Positions 9,475 through 16,270 of a stretch of 53,251 nucleotides of DNA are shown piece by piece. Numbering within the stretch: the stretch's first letter is position 1; each line of letters opens with the position of its first letter. A program made the position numbers and the translations under genes. A model generated the notes under the pieces. The model was not told the origin of the DNA and did no database searches. It was given only the letters and a program-made list of their open reading frames with translations. Origin of the DNA: CAZNXJ01 sp964577115 (GTDB lineage Bacteria; Planctomycetota; Planctomycetia; Pirellulales; Pirellulaceae); NCBI GenBank assembly GCA_964577115.1, contig CAZNXJ010000034.1, positions 1-53,251 of the forward strand, written 5' to 3'.

Positions 9475-9590
9475 AAAAAAAACGGCTCGGCCGGTTATTG
9501 ACCGTCTCTAGGTGATGTCGGGGGCGCTGCAATGACAGCCCCTCCCAGGACATCCCCTACGAGCAAGTCAATCGACCCGGCCGAGCCGTT
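9475..9590 (-). ncRNA. Long rod-like hairpin with T-tract (terminator or structured RNA)
   Basis: On the minus strand, just after rpsA, a perfect 14-bp inverted repeat (9577-9590 with 9481-9494) closes an 82-nt interior that itself keeps pairing: ATTGAC/GTCAAT (9497-9502 with 9567-9572), CTC/GAG (9506-9508 with 9561-9563), TAGG/CCTA (9509-9512 with 9556-9559), GATGTC/GACATC (9514-9519 with 9549-9554), and a G-rich/C-rich tip around 9520-9545. Eight T residues follow the closing arm on the minus strand (six beyond the stem), as in an intrinsic terminator. The whole forms one rod of about 110 nt with small internal loops. It can be the rpsA terminator, a processed 3' RNA, or a small mobile palindromic element. 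It lacks the SRP RNA apex and the large central bubble of 6S RNA. Confidence 0.6.
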
Positions 9591-9616
9591 AAAAGACGAA
9601 CTTCGCCTGGCTCGAG

Positions 9617-11416
9617 TTATTCGCCGCCGTCCCGATCGCGACGCGTCTGGATGAGCGGACCCGACTCGCCGAGCCCACCTTTGAGCTCCTGCTGCGGGCG
9701 GCGGTCGGCCGACGACTGGGTCGCCGCTTCTCCGCTGGCTTCCGGCGTTTCGTCGGTCCATTCGACGCGTTTGCGCGAGAGGCCGATCTTGCGGTCCTCG
9801 GTGTCGACCCGCAGGATCTTCACCTCGATCTCGTCGCCGACTTTGACGATTTCTTCGGGATTGTCGACTTTATGGTCGGCCAGCTCGGAGATGTGGAGCA
9901 GCCCTTCTAGGCCGTCCTCGAGTCCGACGAAGACACCGAAGTTGGTGATCTTTGTCACCGTGCCGCGCACGACCTGCCCCGGCTGGTACTTGCTGGGAAT
10001 GTCGTGAGCCCAGGGATCGTCTTCGAGTTGCTTGAGTCCCAGGGCGATGCGCCGGCGATCCTGATCGACCGACAGCACCTTGCAGCGGACTTCCTGGCCC
10101 TTCTCGAGCATTTCGCTGGGGTGGCTGATCTTTCGCGTCCACGACATGTCGGACACGTGCAGCAGCCCGTCGATCCCCTCTTCCAGTTCGATGAAGGCAC
10201 CGTAGTTCGTCAGGTTGCGGACCTTGCCGGTAATGACGCTGCCGACCGGGTACTTGCCCGCGACGGTTTCCCACGGGTTGGTCTGCGTCTGCTTCATGCC
10301 CAGCGAAAGCTGCTGGCCTTCCTTGTCGACGCCGAGCACCACGACTTCGATCTCGTCGCCGATGTTGACCAGTTCGCTCGGGTGCTGAATGCGTTTGGTC
10401 CAGGACATTTCGCTGATGTGAACGAGCCCTTCGATGCCCGGTTCGAGCTTCACGAAGGCCCCGTAGCTCATCACGTTCACCACCTGGCCCTTGATGCGCG
10501 TCCCCTTCGGGTACTTCACATCGACGTTGTCCCACGGGTTCGGCTGCTTCTGCTTCAGGCCGAGCGCGATCTTTTCCTTCTCCCGATCGATATCGAGGAT
10601 CATGACCTCGATTTCCTGATCGATGGCGACCATCTCGGACGGGTGGCCGATACGTTCCCAGCTCATGTCCGTGATGTGCAGCAGGCCATCGATGCCGCCC
10701 AGATCGACGAACGCACCGAACTCGGCGATGTTCTTGACGATGCCGCTGCGCAGCTGGCCGACTTCCAGTTCGCGCAGAAGTTGCTCGCGGTCTTCCTGAC
10801 GCTGCTTTTCAATCAGCGAGCGGCGGCTGACGACGATGTTCCGCCGCGTTTCATCGATCTTCAGCACTTCGCACTGGACGACGCGCCCGATGAAGTCGCC
10901 GATGTCGCCGGGGCGACGGATGTCGACCTGGCTGGCGGGCAGGAAGACGGGGACACCGATATCGACGAGCAACCCGCCTTTGATCTTGCGAGTCACGGTG
11001 CCGGTGACCACCTGGCCCTCGCGCACCGACTCCATGATCTTATCCCAGGTCTTGATCTTCTCAGCTTTGCGCTTGCTGAGCGTCACCATGCCGTACGGCT
11101 CGGCGGTCCCGAACTCGTCTTCGACATCTTCGACCAGAACCTGGACGATATCGCCCACCTTGGGCGGTTCCTCGTCGTCGGACCATTCGTTGAGCGGAAT
11201 AGTGCCTTCGCTCTTGAATCCGACATCCACGAGCACCAGGTCATCTTCGATACGAATGATGCGGCCGTCGACGATGCGGTTGACGTCGATGTCCGGACCG
11301 CTCTCGATGTGGCTTTCGAAAACCTGGATCGGATCCAAGTCGGACGGGAACATCTCGGCGAACGTCGCCTCGATATCGTCGCCTTCGAGACTGCGAATGA
11401 GATTGCGATTCACCAT
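9617..11416 (-). CDS. rpsA: 30S ribosomal protein S1
   Basis: S1 binds mRNA on the small ribosomal subunit and helps initiation. The 599-residue product carries six S1 RNA-binding repeats. The last four are most regular, each opening with a block like GTRIKGQVVNVMSYGAFVKL and closing with GLVHISEMSW; between repeats sit the typical links such as ALGLKQKQPNPWDNV. A Gln/Gly-rich charged tail ends the protein. The start is placed at the ATG at 11416 (MVNRNLIRSLEGDDIEATF), because the longer open frame upstream runs into plsC and has no S1 features. The gene follows cmk and plsC on the same strand, matching the common cmk-rpsA neighbourhood. The adjacent 3' rod hairpin probably ends its transcript. 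Confidence 0.97.
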   Translation of the reverse strand: MVNRNLIRSLEGDDIEATFAEMFPSDLDPIQVFESHIESGPDIDVNRIVDGRIIRIEDDLVLVDVGFKSEGTIPLNEWSDDEEPPKVGDIVQVLVEDVEDEFGTAEPYGMVTLSKRKAEKIKTWDKIMESVREGQVVTGTVTRKIKGGLLVDIGVPVFLPASQVDIRRPGDIGDFIGRVVQCEVLKIDETRRNIVVSRRSLIEKQRQEDREQLLRELEVGQLRSGIVKNIAEFGAFVDLGGIDGLLHITDMSWERIGHPSEMVAIDQEIEVMILDIDREKEKIALGLKQKQPNPWDNVDVKYPKGTRIKGQVVNVMSYGAFVKLEPGIEGLVHISEMSWTKRIQHPSELVNIGDEIEVVVLGVDKEGQQLSLGMKQTQTNPWETVAGKYPVGSVITGKVRNLTNYGAFIELEEGIDGLLHVSDMSWTRKISHPSEMLEKGQEVRCKVLSVDQDRRRIALGLKQLEDDPWAHDIPSKYQPGQVVRGTVTKITNFGVFVGLEDGLEGLLHISELADHKVDNPEEIVKVGDEIEVKILRVDTEDRKIGLSRKRVEWTDETPEASGEAATQSSADRRPQQELKGGLGESGPLIQTRRDRDGGE

Positions 11417-11513
11417 AGGGTCACTACTTGCCCTTGCGCGTGCGCCGCGCCGCGCCGAGTCGCCCGGTCCATGGAGGTAGGTCGGGATCGGCAGTGCAGA
11501 AATGCAGGTACGT

Positions 11514-11556
11514 GTTGTGGCCCGACACATCCACATGTGTCCGGAGGGCCTGCAAC
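11514..11556 (-). promoter_or_regulatory. Hairpin in the rpsA 5' leader
   Basis: Between plsC and rpsA, GTTG, GGCCC and GACACAT (11514-11530) can pair with ATGTGTC, GGGCC and CAAC (11535-11556) around a 4-nt loop, with small bulges. It lies about 100-140 nt upstream of the rpsA start. There is no T-tract, so termination is unlikely; a leader structure for S1 autoregulation is a speculative option. Confidence 0.35.
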
Positions 11557-11589
11557 GAAGCATGTTACAGTACCAAAATGGCACTTCCG

Positions 11590-12315
11590 CTACAACCGCG
11601 CCGAGGCGGGTGTTTCCCCCGTGGGGGCAGGGCCGGCGGGCGTCGCGAGGCTCGGCGCGGTGGCGCGCCGCACCGGCCGAGTGCCGATCATCTGGCGTGC
11701 CCGCGCATGGCAATCGGCCATGCGCGCAGCGAGTTCTTCGGTGAGCTGATCAGGGGAAAGCGACTCGATCTGTTCACGCTCGATCGGCGGCCCGAAGACG
11801 ACGGCGAGCCGGCCGAGGCGCGGGAACGATGCGTCGCGGGGCCAGACCTGATGGGCACCGTCGATGCCGACAGGTAGCAACACGGCGCCGCTGCGCTTGG
11901 CGACGGCCTGAAAGCCGGGCTTGATCGGCTGCAACTCGCCGTCTGCCGTGCGCGTGCCCTCGGGAAATATCAACACCATCTCGCCGGCGCGCAGACGCTT
12001 CAGCGTTTCGCGCAGCCCATCGAGGCCGATTCCCTCGCGGTCGATCGGAATGGCATCGAGAAACCGGATCAGGGCGCTGAACCAAGGCGATTCGAAGAGC
12101 GAGCGGCGAGCGAGGTAGTTGAGCCGCCGGTTGCAGGCCAGGCCGACGATGATCGGATCGAGCGTGCTCTGGTGGTTGGCACAGACGAGCACCGCGCCGG
12201 TGCGCGGAATCCACTGCCGCCCGCCGCAGCGTATCCGGTAAACGGCGAGAAAAAACAACCGCGCGACGACGCGCAGGATGCTATAGACGGCGCGCTGAGC
12301 GAAGGTGCGATTCAT
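11590..12315 (-). CDS. plsC: 1-acyl-sn-glycerol-3-phosphate acyltransferase
   Basis: PlsC-type enzymes acylate lysophosphatidic acid to phosphatidic acid at the inner face of the cytoplasmic membrane. The 241-residue protein has an N-terminal hydrophobic segment (about 10-26), the catalytic NHQSTLD (H-x4-D box, about 47-53), the PIDRE-like block and the substrate-binding FPEGTRT (about 118-124), in the correct order and spacing. A Pro/Ala-rich tail of about 35 residues is extra. Its ATG overlaps the cmk stop in an ATGA arrangement, implying translational coupling. A second PlsC-like gene lies at 44827-45600. Confidence 0.92.
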   Translation of the reverse strand: MNRTFAQRAVYSILRVVARLFFLAVYRIRCGGRQWIPRTGAVLVCANHQSTLDPIIVGLACNRRLNYLARRSLFESPWFSALIRFLDAIPIDREGIGLDGLRETLKRLRAGEMVLIFPEGTRTADGELQPIKPGFQAVAKRSGAVLLPVGIDGAHQVWPRDASFPRLGRLAVVFGPPIEREQIESLSPDQLTEELAARMADCHARARQMIGTRPVRRATAPSLATPAGPAPTGETPASARL

Positions 12316-12992
12316 GCAGAAACTTCCGGCCCGCGCGACGAGGTCGATTGGCGCTCTTCAATCAGCGTCACCAGCCGATCGATGACCTCCTGGCGGCTCA
12401 TGCCGTCGCTGCTTACGACGACCGCGTCCGGTGCTTTCACAAGCGCGCCGACCGGACGCGTTTCGTCGCGGTGGTCCCGGTCGCGCTGCGCTTTCAAAAC
12501 GTCTTCGAACGTGACACGCTCGCCGGCCGACACGAGCTCGCGCAGGCGTCGGCAGGCGCGTTCCTCGGGCGAGGCCGTCAGGAAGATCTTACATTCGGCA
12601 TTCGGGAAGACGACCGTCCCCTGGTCCCGCCCCTCCGTCACGATGTTTTTGCCCCGAGCGAACGCGCGTTGGAGTTCAACCATCTGTTCGCGAATGCGCG
12701 GATTGTCCGCGATCGCGTAAACATGGTCGGAGACTTGGGAGGTGCGGAGGTGGGGCGTGACATCGTCGCCATCGACCAGCACTCGCTGGCCCTGGACTTC
12801 GATCTTTAGTGCGCGAGCGCGCCGAGCGACTTCGTCGGGCTGGTCAAGCGGCCATTGATGACGCAGCGCGGCGAAAGCCACGGCGCGGTACATGGCGCCG
12901 GTATCGAGAAAGCAGAAGCCAAGCCGCTCGGCCACCGCGCGCGCCACACTGCTTTTGCCGGCTCCCGCCGGTCCGTCGATGGTTACAATCAT
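12312..12992 (-). CDS. cmk: Cytidylate kinase
   Basis: Cmk phosphorylates CMP and dCMP with ATP. From the ATG at 12992 the 226-residue protein opens with MIVTIDGPAGAGKSSVARAV, containing the P-loop GPAGAGKSS, then FLDTGAMYRAVA, the CMP-binding region, TEGRDQGTVVFPNA and the lid-like KAQRDRDHRDETRPVGAL. Length matches the usual 220-230. The upstream part of the open frame overlaps the previous gene and is not family-like. It starts 10 nt after the GH38-like gene stops and overlaps plsC by 4 nt, so the four genes down to rpsA probably form one operon. Confidence 0.96.
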   Translation of the reverse strand: MIVTIDGPAGAGKSSVARAVAERLGFCFLDTGAMYRAVAFAALRHQWPLDQPDEVARRARALKIEVQGQRVLVDGDDVTPHLRTSQVSDHVYAIADNPRIREQMVELQRAFARGKNIVTEGRDQGTVVFPNAECKIFLTASPEERACRRLRELVSAGERVTFEDVLKAQRDRDHRDETRPVGALVKAPDAVVVSSDGMSRQEVIDRLVTLIEERQSTSSRGPEVSA

Positions 12993-13002
12993 CTTCGTGC
13001 CG

Positions 13003-15786
13003 TCAGGTGCGACTCCACTTTGCCTCAAGCTCCACCCATTCATAACGCGACAAATCGACGGCGACTTTGCCCTGTTCGACGCGCAGCTCGCCCTGGCTGC
13101 GCCCCACGAAATCGTAATTTTTCGCCGACGCGATCGGGCGCAGGGCAGCCAATGCGATTTTCGCCGGCGCGCCGGCCGTTTCCAATAGTCGCACGCGGAA
13201 CCCCGCCGCACGACCGCCGTCGTCGAGCGGCTCCCAGTGGGTCGCCATCACGTTCTTGACGCCCGTGTGGAGCAGCCAACCGCTGGTGACCGGCGTCGGG
13301 CGAGCCGCCGTTTCGACATGCCGCGTCGGCGGCAGCAACAAATCCACTGCGTGATTGTACGGGTGAGCGAGATCGACGCCGATGCCTAAACGGAACCGCC
13401 GCTGCGTTTCGCCGCGGACGATGAGCAGTGTGTCGAGCATCCGGTCGCCCGTCCGTCGATGCCATGGCAAACCGCCGGTCAGCACGGCTGCCTTGTGATG
13501 GCCGTCGTCGATTTCGATGTAGTGCGGGGCTTCGAAGCGCTTTGCATCGAGCGGCTGGCGGGTCTCCTGCACACTGCGGTAGAGCAGCGCGTCGTCGTCT
13601 CGCCAAGCGAACCGGCACGCGTAGTACGTGTTCCACGGGTCGGCTCGCGGTTCGACGCGCGGCGTGAGCTCGATGTCCAGTTCCACGACAGGGCTTCCTC
13701 GCCATAGCCGGAACGTTTGGCGAAACTGAGCGATTTCGCGGTGCTCGTCGTCGAGCAGCAGGCCCTCGCTGCGAATCTCCCCAACCACCGGCGTTGACCG
13801 CACCACGGCGACCGAGCGCGCGACCATGCGCGAATAGCCGACCTCGTGACCCTGAGACGTCGCGGAAGCGGCGCTATGATGGCCCGGTGGAAATCGAAAC
13901 GCGAGTTGCTGCGACAAGAGATTCGCGCGCGACTTGTAACTGCGGATGCTGACGAGCGCTCCGGTTTCCGGGTGGATACGCGCCTCGAGCAGTTCGTTGC
14001 GAAGGAAGTTGTCGTCGGCAAGCACGGGGGTCCGCTTGGCGCGGCGCGAACGCTCGGCGGGCGCGCTTGCGGCTTCGAGCCACGCGAAGCCGCATGGCGG
14101 CAGCTCCACGACCGCTCGGCTCGCGTCGCCATCATGCTCTGCGACGAAAACGGCGGATTGCCCGGCCAGCGAGCCAAACTGGCCGGGAAGTTCGATTGCC
14201 ACACGCCGCGCGAACGGCAGCGGGTTCGCAACCAGGCAGCCCGATACGGGCTCGCCGCTGCGCGGCAGCGCCGCGGCAAATCGTTTCGTCGCATTCGCCA
14301 GCTCCTCCTCGGCGCTCGCCGCAGGCTTCTGCGGCTTGCCGCATGTTCCGCGAACCAGCGTCGCGAGCGTGCTCAGGCAGTTTGCCGCCCGGCGGGCCGT
14401 TTCCTCCTGCCAGTAACGCTGCACGCGCGACAGCGGATCTGCCTGCTGGCTCGCGACATCCTGTTTCAGATAGGGCGCGACGTAGAGGTTCGGGCTGAAG
14501 CGGTCGAGATGCCCGGGAAGTGTCGTGTCGCGGAAGTAGGTGTCGGCGGTGAGGAACTTGCCGAGCGCCGGCGTGTAGCGCGAGATGCGGCGCAATTCGT
14601 CGTACCAGCGGCAGGCGTGGCCCGGCCAGTGAGCGAAACAGATCGTGGCTACGTGGTCCGAGTCCATCGATTCGCCGAGCCGGATGCAGTACGACAGAAA
14701 ATTGCCGGGCTGACTGGCATCCAGCGGAACGCGAGCAATGGCATCGATCGCCGTCGCATCGACGCCCTCCCAACGCGTCTTGACCTGGGAAGCTTCGGGG
14801 AACTGGCCTTCGTCGAGCGTCGCGTGAATTGCGCCGAAGAAGTCGAGCTTCTGGAGCAGTTGAGGAAGGAGCGGCGAGAGCCCGTAGCTTCTCCGGCCAT
14901 ACACATCCGGGCGGCGATCAAGATGGTGTTGATACTGGGCAATGCCCGTCCGGAGATTCGCCAAGGCCGATTCGAGGGATTCCAGCGGCACTCGGCGCTC
15001 CGACGACTCGCCGCCGACCAGTCCCGCGCGGCCTGCCGCGAGAGCTTCGCGCAGCCGTGCGAGGGATTCCGGTTCGTCCCGCGCCATGCGCTCGATGAGC
15101 TCGCCTGAAACCAGCAGATTCACCGCGGTCGGCTGAGCCAGCTCGCGGCGGAGGCTCGCTCCCAGCGTGGTGTCGGCGATGAGCGTCAGGTCGAACACGT
15201 AGGCATCGACCGAGTAGTAATGGTCACGCTGCTCGCCGAGCATGTCGAAGGCTGCAACGAGCTGGGCACGTGCGGCGGCTTCATCCCCCGCAGTGGCCGC
15301 TTTGGCCCCCACGACGACGTGGTCCATGAAGCGAACCACGTCGAGATTACTGGCGTAGCGCATGTGGCGCGTGAGCAGTTCGATTTGGAGGTAGCAGTAG
15401 CCAAGGGCCAGGAAGTCCGCGACCAGTTCCGGCGCGATGGCCTCGGCGGCCGGGCCGAGCGGTTCGAGGGCGGCGGCGAGCATCGCTTCGCGGGTTCCCT
15501 CGCGCAGTACAACGGCTCCCCCATCGCGGGCCCGCTGCAGCAGGTCACCAGCCAGGACCTCCCGGCTGAGGATCATGGGTACGGCGAGCACGAGGCCGGC
15601 GAAATCCGTGGGCGGGTCATCGCTGCGGCGCCACGTCGGCGCCGCTCCCGCCGCAGCGATGAGCGCCGGGTGCCAGAGCGCGGTCCACGCCGAGAGCAAA
15701 TTGTCCGCATCGGCTCCCTCGTAGTGGAGCGGGAAGTCCTCGAGGCTATGGCCGGGCAGGAGAATGCAAAGTTCGCGATAAGCCAT
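13003..15786 (-). CDS. GH38-like protein with replaced nucleophile
   Basis: This 927-residue protein resembles glycoside hydrolase family 38 (alpha-mannosidase type). The segment GLVGGESSERRVPLESLESA (about 255) matches the GGxW-type block of the family, and YGRRSYGLSPLLPQLLQKL (about 294-312) matches the PDSFGYSxxLPQILKK block. In GH38 the Asp of that DxFG motif is the nucleophile; here the position reads R-R-S-Y-G, so Asp appears replaced by Arg. The second half is beta-rich and fits the GH38 C-terminal region, with repeated strands from about 560 to the end. No signal peptide is present, so it is probably cytosolic. It may be a non-catalytic or re-purposed relative. It is the first gene of the run leading to cmk. 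Residue-level alignment was done by eye. Confidence 0.62.
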   Translation of the reverse strand: MAYRELCILLPGHSLEDFPLHYEGADADNLLSAWTALWHPALIAAAGAAPTWRRSDDPPTDFAGLVLAVPMILSREVLAGDLLQRARDGGAVVLREGTREAMLAAALEPLGPAAEAIAPELVADFLALGYCYLQIELLTRHMRYASNLDVVRFMDHVVVGAKAATAGDEAAARAQLVAAFDMLGEQRDHYYSVDAYVFDLTLIADTTLGASLRRELAQPTAVNLLVSGELIERMARDEPESLARLREALAAGRAGLVGGESSERRVPLESLESALANLRTGIAQYQHHLDRRPDVYGRRSYGLSPLLPQLLQKLDFFGAIHATLDEGQFPEASQVKTRWEGVDATAIDAIARVPLDASQPGNFLSYCIRLGESMDSDHVATICFAHWPGHACRWYDELRRISRYTPALGKFLTADTYFRDTTLPGHLDRFSPNLYVAPYLKQDVASQQADPLSRVQRYWQEETARRAANCLSTLATLVRGTCGKPQKPAASAEEELANATKRFAAALPRSGEPVSGCLVANPLPFARRVAIELPGQFGSLAGQSAVFVAEHDGDASRAVVELPPCGFAWLEAASAPAERSRRAKRTPVLADDNFLRNELLEARIHPETGALVSIRSYKSRANLLSQQLAFRFPPGHHSAASATSQGHEVGYSRMVARSVAVVRSTPVVGEIRSEGLLLDDEHREIAQFRQTFRLWRGSPVVELDIELTPRVEPRADPWNTYYACRFAWRDDDALLYRSVQETRQPLDAKRFEAPHYIEIDDGHHKAAVLTGGLPWHRRTGDRMLDTLLIVRGETQRRFRLGIGVDLAHPYNHAVDLLLPPTRHVETAARPTPVTSGWLLHTGVKNVMATHWEPLDDGGRAAGFRVRLLETAGAPAKIALAALRPIASAKNYDFVGRSQGELRVEQGKVAVDLSRYEWVELEAKWSRT

Positions 15787-16270
15787 GGCGGATGCCCGCT
15801 GGGGGCCTAAACTTCAAAGGTCGGTATTTCGTGTGATGTATCGCTGCGGCCGCATCGCTCGCCGTGGCGAGCGGCCATGGGCGGGGAGGCCCACGGCCGT
15901 CCCGTCGAGCGACCTGGAGGGGCCCGCTGCTGGGGCGCGTGAGCAGGACCCGGATGCGCACCAGCAGACACGATACGGTGGACAAGCCGGCTCGTCGAGC
16001 CGCACAGTTGCTGGGGCCGCGCCTCGGATGACGGTTTCTATGTTCCGAGGGGAGTTGAGCTTGCGCTACGGGGTTCGACGGCCCAATTAGTTGACAGTAG
16101 CAAGTTGGGCTCAGTAGATTAAAGAACAGGTGGCAAGTACGCTTCTCATCTACGCGCTGCCCGAAGCCAATCGCCGGCGCGAGCGGAATTTGTCTGTTCG
16201 AAGGAAAACTGCTCGCGCCCGTCCGTTCTCGTCCCGCGACAACTTGCCCTAGCAAGCTTACTAGGAATGC
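15787..16270. other. Divergent intergenic region with one good promoter
   Basis: This 484-nt gap separates the GH38-like gene (minus) from the PilM-PilN gene (plus). Apart from the promoter-like site at 16091-16120 no gene, terminator or strong palindrome is seen. Long open frames on the minus strand here are antisense continuations of the PilM region and were not called. Confidence 0.55.
16091..16120 (+). promoter_or_regulatory. Promoter candidate for pilus/secretion genes
   Basis: TTGACA (16091-16096) is followed after 18 nt by TAGATT (16115-16120), a full -35 match and 4/6 -10 match, about 150 nt upstream of the PilM-PilN start. A 6-bp inverted repeat GCCCAA/TTGGGC (16081-16086 and 16105-16110) flanks the -35 box and could be an operator. 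Confidence 0.5.

Noticed and set aside
9475..9590. 6S RNA or SRP RNA
   Set aside because: No large central bubble as in 6S RNA and no GGAA-type conserved apex as in SRP RNA.
10004..11749. 581-codon plus-strand open frame opposite rpsA
   Set aside because: Antisense shadow of six S1 repeats; no ribosome site and no recognisable product.
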